Assembly (NCBI RefSeq): GCF_002159735.1
Contig: NZ_NFJF01000006.1
Location: 1-64,000, forward strand
Source of the DNA: Olsenella sp. An270
GTDB lineage: Bacteria; Actinomycetota; Coriobacteriia; Coriobacteriales; Atopobiaceae
Length of the DNA: 64,000 bases
Reading direction: 5' to 3'
Position 1 is the stretch's first letter; each line of letters opens with the position of its first letter. The translations under genes and the position numbers were made by a program. Positions 51,168-59,119 of the stretch are shown piece after piece. Below the pieces are notes generated by a model. That model saw only the letters and a list, made by a program, of their open reading frames with translations, was not told the origin of the DNA and did no database searches.

Positions 51168-51569
51168 GGAGGGTCCGTTCTTCTCGGCGGATGTGTACGA
51201 ATTGTGTTTCCTTTGCTTTCTTTAAAGTCAATCTAACACATTGTTTTTGCTTTCCTTTTGACAAGCGGCACCGTCAGACGCAGCCCCTCTCGCGGTTTGG
51301 GTTCGTCGTTCCCCTGACGGCATGTCGGCCGTGCACAAAACGCGAGGTAATCAACGCGGCTCTCTCCGCTCGTCGCATCGTGTCCAAAAACTTGAACCCA
51401 AACCGGTCCAGGCGTGGTGTGGATGTACCGCGAAATCGTTGCCGTGGTCCTTCCTTTGCTTTCCCTTCCGCCGCACGCGCGGCGCCGCCCGCAGCATATG
51501 ACGGAGCCCGCCGCCAGCGCGCGAACGTACAATGGCGGCATCAGCAGGTTCTGAGGAAGGGAGTTTTGG
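51168..51569. promoter_or_regulatory. deoR/aldolase divergent control region with TTTGCTTTC sites
   Basis: This 402-base gap has no gene. Three copies of TTTGCTTTCYYT stand at 51212-51223, 51246-51258 and 51455-51467, inside AT-rich patches. Repeats of the TTTC type spaced by helical turns are what AgaR/GatR-like DeoR proteins bind. The first two lie near the deoR start, the third close to the aldolase promoter. Confidence 0.5.
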
Positions 51570-52421
51570 ATGCTCGTCACCACCAAGGAGATGCTTCTCG
51601 ACGCCCAGGCCAACCACTATGCGGTCGGCGCCTTCAACATCGAGAGCCTCGAGTTCGTCATGGCCGTGCTCGCGGCCGCCGAGGAGACCAAGTCCCCGGT
51701 GATCATGCAGACCACGCCCGGCACCGTGAAGTTTGCCGGCCTGGACTACTTCTACGGCATGGTCAAGGCTGCGGCCGAGCGCGCGAGCGTGCCGGTGGCC
51801 CTGCACCTCGACCACGGCGACGGCTACGACCGCTGCATGCAGGCCCTGCGCACGGGCTACACCTCCGTCATGATCGACGGCTCCCACGAGACCTTCGAGG
51901 ACAACATCGCCCTCACCAAGCTCGTCGCCGACGCCGGCCGCGCCATGGGCGTGCCCGTCGAGGCCGAGCTCGGCAAGGTCGGCGGCAAGGAGGACGACGG
52001 CCCGGCGGTCGAGGGCGAGAACCCCTACACCGACCCCGACGAGGCCCGCGAGTTCGTCGAGCGCACCGGCTGCACGTCGCTGGCCATCGGCGTGGGCACC
52101 GCGCACGGCGTCTACACCGAGACCCCGCACATCGAGCAGGAGGTCGTGAAGGCCATCCGCGCCGCCGTCGACGTGCCGCTCGTGCTCCACGGCACCTCCG
52201 GCGTGCCCGACGAGCAGGTCGCCGAGGCCGTCAAGAACGGCATCTGCAAGGTCAACTACGCCACCGAACTGCGTCAGGCCTACATGCGCGGCTTCATGGG
52301 CTACATGGCCGAGAACCCCGGCGCCTTCGATCCCAAGAAGCCGGCCAAGCCGGGCATGGCCGAGATCACCGAGCTGGTCAAGGTCCGCATGAACAACCTC
52401 GGCTCCGTGGGTCGCGCGTAG
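51570..52421 (+). CDS. class II tagatose/fructose-bisphosphate aldolase
   Basis: This 283-residue zinc aldolase splits a ketohexose 1,6-bisphosphate into dihydroxyacetone phosphate and glyceraldehyde-3-phosphate. It shows the N-terminal AQANHYAVGAFNIESLEF, zinc ligands in LHLDHGDGYD, VMIDGSHETFEDN, the Glu/Gly-rich EAELGKVGGKEDD, LAIGVGTAHGVY, and LVLHGTSGVPDE. GatY/KbaY-type tagatose enzymes and FbaA cannot be separated by eye; context with AgaS and the PfkB kinase favours tagatose-1,6-bisphosphate. AAGGGAG precedes the ATG. Confidence 0.9.
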   Translation: MLVTTKEMLLDAQANHYAVGAFNIESLEFVMAVLAAAEETKSPVIMQTTPGTVKFAGLDYFYGMVKAAAERASVPVALHLDHGDGYDRCMQALRTGYTSVMIDGSHETFEDNIALTKLVADAGRAMGVPVEAELGKVGGKEDDGPAVEGENPYTDPDEAREFVERTGCTSLAIGVGTAHGVYTETPHIEQEVVKAIRAAVDVPLVLHGTSGVPDEQVAEAVKNGICKVNYATELRQAYMRGFMGYMAENPGAFDPKKPAKPGMAEITELVKVRMNNLGSVGRA

Positions 52422-52444
52422 GGCGACATCTCAGGGACCAGGGA

Positions 52445-52476
52445 GGGCGGCGCGCTTCTGGCGCGCCGCCCTTTTC
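52445..52476 (+). terminator. terminator after the aldolase gene
   Basis: GGGCGGCGCGC (52445-52455), TTCTG, and GCGCGCCGCCC (52461-52471) form a perfect 11-bp stem followed by TTTTCT. Convergent deoR ends at its far side. Confidence 0.88.
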
Positions 52477-53282
52477 TATTCGGCGCCCAGGGCCTCGATG
52501 ACCTGCACCTCGTGCTCGCCCTGGTTGCAGGCCTCTCGGACCATCCCACCGGGGTCCTTCTCCATGATCACGACGTCCACGTCCTCGGGCTTGGCAAAGC
52601 GCAGGAAGGAGCGCCCGGCCCCCACCTTGCTCGAGTCCATGAGGATGACCTTGGTGCGCGCGTGCTTGAGAAACTCGACCTTCGCGTAGGTCGTCTGCTC
52701 GTACTCGGCGAGGAACCCAAAGCTCGGCTCAAAGCCGTCGGCGCCGAGGAACACCTGGTCAAGATAGACGTCCGCAAGGCTCGCCCCCACGAGCGGGCCG
52801 TAGTAGTGGCGGTACTTTCGCGCCAGCACGCCACCCGTGGACATGATCGTGACGTCGGGGAGGTACTGCTCGGCATACTCGATGATGTGGCACGAGTTGG
52901 TCACGATCGTGAGGTCGTGCTTGCCACGCAGCGCCTTGACGAACTCCAGCGTGGTGGAGCCGCTGCCCACGAGGATCATCTCGCCGTCGCTCACGCGCTC
53001 GGCCGCGCAGCGCGCGATGGCCTGCTTGGCCCGCGCGTTCTTGCGGACGCGCTCGGACACGCGCGGGATCACGTACTCCGAGATGGGGACCGCACCGCCG
53101 TGCGTGCGCTTGAGCCTGCCCTCGCCCTCGAGGTAGTCGAGGTCGGCGCGGGCCGTGACCGCGGACACGCCGCACTCGCGGCAGATGTCGGCGATCAGCA
53201 CCGACGAGTGGTTCTCCAGCATCTCGATGATGCGCTGGCGCCGCTCCACGGCGAGCATGCGCCCCTGGTTCTCATGAGCCAT
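52476..53282 (-). CDS. DeoR-family regulator (second, FruR-like)
   Basis: The product is 268 residues with an N-terminal DeoR helix-turn-helix (RRQRIIEMLENHSSVLIADICRECGVSAV) and a C-terminal sensor domain with GSGSTTLEFVKAL and GADGFEPSFGF. It lies downstream of fruA-fruK on the same strand, separated by 153 bases with a leader hairpin and a dispersed repeat. This makes it a good candidate for the fructose repressor that senses fructose-1-phosphate; FruR is more often first in the operon. Confidence 0.87.
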   Translation of the reverse strand: MAHENQGRMLAVERRQRIIEMLENHSSVLIADICRECGVSAVTARADLDYLEGEGRLKRTHGGAVPISEYVIPRVSERVRKNARAKQAIARCAAERVSDGEMILVGSGSTTLEFVKALRGKHDLTIVTNSCHIIEYAEQYLPDVTIMSTGGVLARKYRHYYGPLVGASLADVYLDQVFLGADGFEPSFGFLAEYEQTTYAKVEFLKHARTKVILMDSSKVGAGRSFLRFAKPEDVDVVIMEKDPGGMVREACNQGEHEVQVIEALGAE

Positions 53283-53335
53283 GAAAGCCCCCCTTCCCTG
53301 AAAAGCGTACGACGCTCCGGAGAAGGAGGGCTTTC
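53283..53335 (-). promoter_or_regulatory. hairpin enclosing the ribosome site of the second deoR gene
   Basis: GAAAGCCCCCCTTC (53283-53296) pairs with GAAGGAGGGCTTTC (53322-53335) with one mismatch. In the minus-strand mRNA the arm next to the ATG contains the GGGGGG Shine-Dalgarno stretch, so the folded form would hide the start of the DeoR mRNA. Possible translational control or a cut-down terminator. Confidence 0.5.
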
Positions 53336-53403
53336 GGAAACCTTCTTTTCTTGCAAAGCGAAAGAATCCGTCGGCGGACGGCGAGGGGGTTCTTCTCGCC
53401 CGT

Positions 53404-53427
53404 CTGCCAAGTCGGCACGTTCGTGCA
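53404..53427 (+). repeat. sixth copy of the CTGCCAAGTCGG motif
   Basis: CTGCCAAGTCGGCACGTTCGTGCA conforms to the motif seen five times at 8365-8576. It lies eight bases beyond the fruK stop, between fruK and the second deoR, preceded by TTCTTCTCGCC as in other copies' surroundings. Confidence 0.8.
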
Positions 53428-53435
53428 CGGCATCG

Positions 53436-54353
53436 CTAGGAGAGCTGCGTCACCTCGATGGACTTGGCGATCTCGTCCACCAGGGCGAAGTCGCCGAGGC
53501 CGGCGCACATGGCGACGTTGCCGCCCGTGGCCATCGCGCGCACCAGGGCGGGCTCGACCTCGTCACGGGCGCCGAGCCACGCGGAGAGGAAGCTCGCCAG
53601 CGTGGCGTCGCCGGCGCAGGCGGTGGAGAGCACGTCGACCTTGGCCGCGCTCGCGCGCCAGACGTGTTCTCCGTTCGAGAAGTACGCACCCTCGCCACCG
53701 AGCGTAAGCAGCACGTTCTTGGCGCCGCGCTCGTGGATGTGCGCGAGCGCCGCGAGGATGTCGCCCTCGTCGCTCACGTCCACGCCGAAGATCTCCGCGA
53801 CCTCCTCGTCGTTGGGCTTGATCAGCAGCGGATGGCGCTCCACGAGCTCGGCGAGGTGCGGGTGGGAGATGTCGAGCACGAACTCAGCGCCCTTCTCCTG
53901 GCACACGTCGATCAGCTCGTCGTAGTAGGAGGCGTCCATCTCGGGCGAGAGGCTGCCGGAGACCACGAGGACCTCCAGGTCGTCGAGGTCGCGCAGCAGC
54001 TCCAGCATCTCGAGCTGCTTCTCGCGGCTCACGGGCGCGCCCGCGTTGGGGAACTTGTACTCGCCCTCGGGCGTGGTCACGAAGATGTTGACACGGGTGA
54101 TGCCGTCGATCTGGACGGGACGCACCGGGCAGCGCTTCTCGGCCTCGCGGACGATGTAGTCGCCGGAGAAGCCACCGAAGAAGCCCAGAATCACGGAGTC
54201 CACCCCGTAGTGCTTCAGCGTGAACGAGACGTTCAGGCCCTTGCCGTTGGGGGTGTAGACCGCGTCGCGCGTGCGGTTGACCTTCTTGGTGGTGAGGGTG
54301 CCCGCGTTGACGTTCATGTCGACGGCGGGGTTGGTGGTGAGGGTGTAGATCAC
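53436..54353 (-). CDS. fruK: 1-phosphofructokinase
   Basis: This 305-residue PfkB-family enzyme converts fructose-1-phosphate to the 1,6-bisphosphate. N-terminal YTLTTNPAVDMNVN, NGKGLNVSFTLKHYG, GFFGGFSGDYI, GITRVNIFV, and near the end STACAGDATLASFLSAWL with the catalytic Asp in AGD (the usual GAGD is CAGD). GTG start behind GGGAGGAG. It follows fruA after 78 bases that contain a strong hairpin. Confidence 0.88.
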   Translation of the reverse strand: MIYTLTTNPAVDMNVNAGTLTTKKVNRTRDAVYTPNGKGLNVSFTLKHYGVDSVILGFFGGFSGDYIVREAEKRCPVRPVQIDGITRVNIFVTTPEGEYKFPNAGAPVSREKQLEMLELLRDLDDLEVLVVSGSLSPEMDASYYDELIDVCQEKGAEFVLDISHPHLAELVERHPLLIKPNDEEVAEIFGVDVSDEGDILAALAHIHERGAKNVLLTLGGEGAYFSNGEHVWRASAAKVDVLSTACAGDATLASFLSAWLGARDEVEPALVRAMATGGNVAMCAGLGDFALVDEIAKSIEVTQLS

Positions 54354-54388
54354 GGCTGCTCCTCCCAGCTCTTCGCGTGGTGACAGAA

Positions 54389-54411
54389 GGGGCCCGGCAT
54401 GGCCGGGCCCC
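54389..54411 (-). terminator. hairpin between fruA and fruK
   Basis: GGGGCCCGGC (54389-54398), ATG, and GCCGGGCCCC (54402-54411) make a perfect 10-bp stem with a 3-base loop. No T-tract follows on the minus strand (TTCTGTC), so it is more likely an attenuating or protective hairpin than a full stop. Confidence 0.55.
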
Positions 54412-54431
54412 GGGACAAGCGCTCGTCCGAG

Positions 54432-55937
54432 CTACTCGGCGATCTTGCCGCCGTTCTTGTCGTAGTCGTACTTCTTGAAGAGCACGAAGAGGATGCCGCC
54501 GATGACCGCGCCGATGAGGATCGCGATCACCCACTGCAGGCCGCCGTCGACGACGGGCAGCACGAGGAAGCCGCCGTGCGGGGCGGGGTCGTGGACGCCC
54601 AGGAAGATCGTCAGGATGGCCGCGATGGCGGAGCCGAGCATCATGATCGGCATGACGGGCCAGATGTTCTTGGTCATGAACGGGATGGCGCCCTCGGTGA
54701 TGTGGGTGCAGCCCAGGATGAAGTTGACCAGGCCGGCGTCGTGGTCCTCCTGCGAGAAGTACTTCTTGCCCACGATGACCGCGAAGGTGGTGATCAGCGG
54801 CGGGACGATGCAGGCGGCGGAGACGGCAGCCATGAAGTTGGTGCCGAAGTTGTAGGCCTCGGTGCCCACGCCGGCGGCGATGGCCTCGGTGAGCAGCAGG
54901 GTGCCGGTTGTGTAGGCGGCCTTGTTGACGGGGCCGCCCATGTCAAACGCGCACATGCAGCCGATGGCCAGACCCAGCGGCACCGGACCGGCGTTGTAGA
55001 GGCCCTGCAGGAAGTCCATCATCGCCTGGTTGATGGCGGCCATGGGGCCGGAGATGCCCAGCATGACGAGGCCGACGATGAAGGTGGAGCACAGCGGGTA
55101 CAGGAACATGGCCTTGAGGCCGTTGAGGCTCTGGGGCAGCCCGCTGAAGACCTTCTCCAGCGCGACGATCACATAGCCGGCGAGGAAGCCGCCGATGATG
55201 CCGCCGAGGAAGCCAAAGCCAACGCCCGCGCCGCCGGCGTCGATGAGGCCGGTCTCGGCGTTGACGGGCAGACCCTGGATGGAGATCATGCCGGCGACGA
55301 AGCCGGGGACCAGCGCCGGGCGCTTGCCGATGGACTCGGCGATGTAGGCCGAGAGCACGGGCACCATGAGGTTCATGGCGATGCCGCCGATGATCTTGAG
55401 CATCGCGGCGAAGGAGTTGTAGTCGGAGGCCGTGGAGTCGTAGGACGTGATGCCCCAGAGGAACGACAGGGCCGTGAGCACGCCGCCGGCGACGACGAAG
55501 ACCAGCATGTGGCTGACGCCGTTCATGAGGTGGCGGTAGATCTGGTGGCCGATGGACTCCTTCTCGACGACCTCGTCGGCCGACGCGTTGGCGACCTCGG
55601 CGGAGAGCTCGCCCTCGGCCTTGGCGGCGAGGGCCTTGTCGATCAGGCCATCCGGGTCCTTGATGGCGGCGGTCACGCCGACGCTGATGAGGGGCTTGCC
55701 CTCAAAGCGCTCGGGCTGGACGTCCTTGTCGGCGGCGATGATGACGGCCTTGCACGCACGGATCTCGGCGGGCGTCACCTCGTTCTCCGCGCCGACCTGG
55801 CCCTGGGTCTCCACCTTGATGGTGAGGCCCTTGGCAGCGGCGGCCTTCTCCAGGGCCTCCTTGGCCATGTAGGTGTGGGCGATGCCCGTCGGACAGCCCG
55901 TCACGGCCAGGAGGTCGTAGGTGGTCTTCTCTGCCAT
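54432..55937 (-). CDS. fruA: fructose PTS component IIBC
   Basis: This 501-residue permease has an N-terminal IIB domain (phospho-Cys C15 in AVTGCPTGIAHTYMA), an acidic linker (about 100-140) and a IIC domain with about nine or ten membrane helices (HLMNGVSHMLVFVVAGGVL, VPGFVAGMISIQGLP, FGFLGGIIGGFLAGYV, GCTHITEGAIPF). No IIA domain is fused, and no separate fructose IIA gene is in the window, so phosphate must come from a protein encoded elsewhere. AAAGGAG precedes the ATG at 55937. Confidence 0.92.
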   Translation of the reverse strand: MAEKTTYDLLAVTGCPTGIAHTYMAKEALEKAAAAKGLTIKVETQGQVGAENEVTPAEIRACKAVIIAADKDVQPERFEGKPLISVGVTAAIKDPDGLIDKALAAKAEGELSAEVANASADEVVEKESIGHQIYRHLMNGVSHMLVFVVAGGVLTALSFLWGITSYDSTASDYNSFAAMLKIIGGIAMNLMVPVLSAYIAESIGKRPALVPGFVAGMISIQGLPVNAETGLIDAGGAGVGFGFLGGIIGGFLAGYVIVALEKVFSGLPQSLNGLKAMFLYPLCSTFIVGLVMLGISGPMAAINQAMMDFLQGLYNAGPVPLGLAIGCMCAFDMGGPVNKAAYTTGTLLLTEAIAAGVGTEAYNFGTNFMAAVSAACIVPPLITTFAVIVGKKYFSQEDHDAGLVNFILGCTHITEGAIPFMTKNIWPVMPIMMLGSAIAAILTIFLGVHDPAPHGGFLVLPVVDGGLQWVIAILIGAVIGGILFVLFKKYDYDKNGGKIAE

Positions 55938-55969
55938 GCTCGCTCCTTTCTCTTGCATCAAAACGCTTC

Positions 55970-55988
55970 GTGTTCTTCACGTGAACAC
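55970..55988 (-). promoter_or_regulatory. GTGTTC-N7-GAACAC dyad upstream of fruA
   Basis: GTGTTC (55970-55975) and GAACAC (55983-55988) flank TTCACGT, with the nested perfect palindrome TTCACGTGAA. It lies 33 bases before the fruA start, a plausible operator for the FruR-like DeoR protein. The rest of the 314-base gap to glk has AT-rich promoter DNA and the glk terminator. Confidence 0.5.
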
Positions 55989-56173
55989 CACATATCTGCA
56001 TTATGCCGCAGCATTTCGCAGAAAAGAGAAAGGAATCGAAAGAAAGGCCAAGTGCTTACCGTTTGGTCCACTTGCCGGCCAATCCCCGCCGGTGGTGGTT
56101 TCCCTTATCGCAGACCAGTGCAAAACGAAAGCCCTCCGAGCGCCGCCCGACCGGGCGCGAGCCGCACGAAAGA

Positions 56174-56209
56174 GGCGCCCGCAGGCCGTCTTGCGGACCT
56201 GCGGGCGCC
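56174..56209 (-). terminator. terminator after the glucokinase gene
   Basis: GGCGCCCGCAGG (56174-56185) and CCTGCGGGCGCC (56198-56209) form a perfect 12-bp stem with a 12-base loop, 42 bases after the glk stop, followed on the minus strand by TCTTTCGT. Confidence 0.78.
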
Positions 56210-56251
56210 CCAGGGACGCAGGGCTCAGCGCGCGGGCGAGAAGGACGTGCC

Positions 56252-57199
56252 CTACTGCTCGTCGCGGAGGCGCAGGGCCTCGTAGGCGCAGCCGTACATG
56301 GCCGCCTGGTTGCCGAGGCCGGCGGCCTCGATCTTGACGTCGCGGCACGGCGAGAGCGCGAGCTCCTGGAAGCGCTCGCGCAGCTTGGGCGCGAAGGTGG
56401 AGAAGCCGCCCGCCACGCCGCCGCCGATCAGGTACATGCCCGGGTCCACGATGCAGGAGATCTGGGACATGGCGAGGGCGAGGTAGTCGCACATCTTGTC
56501 GATGGCGATGGCCGCGCACTCGTCGCCGGCGGAGAGCGCCTGGAAGACGGAGAGGGTGTCGGTGGCGTGCTCCACGTCGACGGGCTTCACGCCGCGACGC
56601 TCGCACTCCTCGAGGTAGAGGCGCACCACGCCCTTGGCGGAGGCGTACTGCTCCAGGCAGCCGTGGCGACCGCAGCCGCAGGTGAGCGGCTCGTCTCGCT
56701 CGACGGTGATGTGGCCGACCTCGCCGCCCGCGCCAAAGGCGCCCGCGATGAGACGACCGCCCACGACCACGCCGGCGCCCACGCCGGTCCCCAGGGCGAT
56801 GAGGACGAAGCTCTGGACGCCGCGCGCCGAGCCCGCCCACATCTCGCCGAGGGCGGCGGCGTTGGCGTCGTTGACGAAGGCGACCGTGGCGCGCGGGAAG
56901 GTTGCGGTGATGGCGCCGACGAGGCCCTCGGGGTCGAGCTCGATGTTGGGGAGGAATCCCACGGTGCCGTCCTCGGCCACGGGGCCGGGGATGTCCAGGC
57001 CGCAGGCGATGACGTCCGCCGGGGCGCTGTCGTGCGCGGCGAGGACGCGCGTGATGCCCGAGGTCACGACCGCGTAGGCATCCTCGGTGGTGAGCGCCGG
57101 CGTGGGGATCTTGCGCTCCTCCAGCAGCTCGCCCTCGGGCGTGAAGAGGCCAACCTTGATGCTCGTGCCGCCCACGTCGATGCCCAGTACCCTGTCCAT
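56252..57199 (-). CDS. glk: ROK-family glucokinase
   Basis: This 315-residue sugar kinase phosphorylates glucose at O6, and possibly other hexoses. It shows the N-terminal ATP motif LGIDVGGTSIKVGLF, the catalytic Asp region FVNDANAAALGE, ALGTGVGAGVVVGG, the ROK zinc site CGCGRHGCLEQYAS with GHITVE before it, and GGGVAGG near the end. AAGGAGG precedes the ATG. Monocistronic, between fruA and a palindromic repeat. Confidence 0.92.
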   Translation of the reverse strand: MDRVLGIDVGGTSIKVGLFTPEGELLEERKIPTPALTTEDAYAVVTSGITRVLAAHDSAPADVIACGLDIPGPVAEDGTVGFLPNIELDPEGLVGAITATFPRATVAFVNDANAAALGEMWAGSARGVQSFVLIALGTGVGAGVVVGGRLIAGAFGAGGEVGHITVERDEPLTCGCGRHGCLEQYASAKGVVRLYLEECERRGVKPVDVEHATDTLSVFQALSAGDECAAIAIDKMCDYLALAMSQISCIVDPGMYLIGGGVAGGFSTFAPKLRERFQELALSPCRDVKIEAAGLGNQAAMYGCAYEALRLRDEQ

Positions 57200-57347
57200 T
57201 GCGACCTCCTTCGTCAGGCGCGCCGGCGCCGGTCCGTTCCAATCCCCTCGATGATACGGGCCGCGACGCCGCGACGGCCGGACGACTTCGTGGCCGGTCG
57301 GTGCCGTCGGTAACGGGCTGGGGGCGGGCCGCGCCAGCCTCGCCCCC

Positions 57348-57494
57348 GAGGTTATGCGACATCCCCGAGGTTATGCGACGTTGGCGAGGTTATGCGCAGA
57401 AAAGGCCGAGGCTCTCACCTGCACAAACGCGAAAATCGCCGCGTCCTTCTCGACCAGCCATGCCGCATAACCTCGGGGATGTCGCATAACCTTC
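57348..57494. repeat. palindromic array of GAGGTTATGCG units with 19-bp period
   Basis: GAGGTTATGCG starts at 57348, 57367 and 57386, exactly 19 bases apart. After a 67-base centre the complement CGCATAACCTC recurs at 57464 and, as a one-base variant, at 57483, again 19 apart. Left and right arms form a near-perfect inverted repeat of about 33 bp. It lies upstream of both divergent genes (glk and the M32 peptidase), so it may bind a protein or form a cruciform. Confidence 0.85.
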
Positions 57495-57581
57495 GGGGCG
57501 GACGGGATGAGCGGGCGGGCGAGAAGGACGAGCGCGGGCGCGACGGCTACACTGGAGACGTCCCTATGCAAAGGAGGACCC

Positions 57582-59117
57582 ATGGCCGAGGTCAACGCCG
57601 CGCTCTCCAACCCGAGGGCAGACATCTCCGCGCTCGACGAGCTCGAGCGCACGCTCTTCTCGCTGCGCTACGCGATCGACGAGATCGGCTCGCTCGGGCC
57701 GGTGATCGACCCGCCCAAGGCAACGGCCGAGCGCGGCGAGGCCCTCGCCGAGCTCGAGCGCGCCCGCGTGGAGGCGCTCTGCGATCCGGACGTGGGCGAC
57801 GTCCTCGAGCGCCTGGCGGCCGCCCCGGAGCTCCTGAGCGCCACGCAGCGCGCCCAGGTCCGCGTGCTCGCGCGCGACCGCGACGCCCTCGTGCGCATAC
57901 CCGCCGACGAGCAGGCCGCCTTCAGCCGGCTCACCTGCGAGGCGGAGGACGTCTGGCGCCGCGCCAAGTCCGTGGGCGACTGGGAGGCGTTCTCCCCCTA
58001 CCTCGACCGCATCGTGGAGGCGCGCCTGCGCATGGCCGCCGCCCGCGACGACGCCCGCGACCCCTACGACGTCTGGCTCGACGAGTACGAGCCCGGCTGC
58101 GACGCCGCCTTCTACGACCGGTTCTTCTCGCAGGTCAAGGACTGTGTGGTCCCGCTGCTCGCCGACTGCATGGCCAGCACGCGCAAGCCCGGCCGCTCCT
58201 GCGTCGAGGGACGCTTCGACGAGGGCCGTCAGTGGGAGCTGGCGCGCGACCTCGTGGCCCTGGAGGGCGTGGACGAGAAGGCCCTCTGGCTGGGGCGCAC
58301 CGAGCACCCGTTCACGGGCGGCCCGTCCACGGGCTTTGTCCTGATCGCGAGCCACGCCTACGAGGACGACGTCCTCTCCAACGTGTTCTCCATGCTGCAC
58401 GAGGGCGGCCACGCCCTCTACGAGCAGGGCGTGGATCCCGCCTACCGCTACACCTCGCTCAGGGGCGGCACGTCCATGGGCATGCACGAGGCGCAGTCGC
58501 GCTTCTTCGAGAACCTCGTGGGGCGCTCCGAGGCCTTCGCGCCGACGCTGCTGGCGGCGCTGACCGAGCGCTTCCCGGGCCGCTTCGCGCGCGTGACGCC
58601 GCGTCAGCTCTACCTGGCGGAGAACTGCGCCGAGCCGGGCCTCATCCGCACCGAGGCCGACGAGCTCACCTACCCCCTGCACATTCTCGTGCGCTACGAG
58701 ATCGAGCGCGCGCTCTTCTCGGGCGAGGCCACCGCGTCGGACGTCCCGCGCCTGTGGGCCGAGAAGTACCGCGCATACCTCGGCGTTGAGGTCCCCGATC
58801 ACGCGCGCGGCGCGCTGCAGGACACGCACTGGGCGGGCGGCGACTTTGGCTACTTCCCCACCTACGCACTGGGGTCGGCCTACGGTGCGCAGATCAAGGT
58901 GGCCATGGTCAGGGACGGCGTCGACTTCGACGGCGCCTGCGCCGCGGGCGATCTCGCACCCATCCGCGCATGGCTAGGCGAGAGGATCTGGCGCTGGGGC
59001 CGCTCCAAGGACTCGGGCGAGCTCATCGAGGGGGCCTGCGGGGAGCCCTTCTCGCCGACGTACTACACCGACTACCTCACGGCCAAGTTCTCGAAGATCT
59101 ACGGTCTGGAGGCCTAG
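57582..59117 (+). CDS. M32-family metallocarboxypeptidase (carboxypeptidase Taq-like)
   Basis: This 511-residue cytosolic zinc peptidase trims C-terminal residues. Zinc motif HEGGH (273-277), third ligand E303 in HEAQSRFFE, and the family phrases THPFTGGPS-like EHPFTGGPST, ALYEQGVDPAYR, and WAGGDFGYFPTYALG are seen. Length matches about 500. The ATG at 57582 follows AAAGGAGG; an upstream extension in frame lacks support. dtd starts almost at once after it. Confidence 0.93.
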   Translation: MAEVNAALSNPRADISALDELERTLFSLRYAIDEIGSLGPVIDPPKATAERGEALAELERARVEALCDPDVGDVLERLAAAPELLSATQRAQVRVLARDRDALVRIPADEQAAFSRLTCEAEDVWRRAKSVGDWEAFSPYLDRIVEARLRMAAARDDARDPYDVWLDEYEPGCDAAFYDRFFSQVKDCVVPLLADCMASTRKPGRSCVEGRFDEGRQWELARDLVALEGVDEKALWLGRTEHPFTGGPSTGFVLIASHAYEDDVLSNVFSMLHEGGHALYEQGVDPAYRYTSLRGGTSMGMHEAQSRFFENLVGRSEAFAPTLLAALTERFPGRFARVTPRQLYLAENCAEPGLIRTEADELTYPLHILVRYEIERALFSGEATASDVPRLWAEKYRAYLGVEVPDHARGALQDTHWAGGDFGYFPTYALGSAYGAQIKVAMVRDGVDFDGACAAGDLAPIRAWLGERIWRWGRSKDSGELIEGACGEPFSPTYYTDYLTAKFSKIYGLEA

Positions 59118-59119
59118 CC

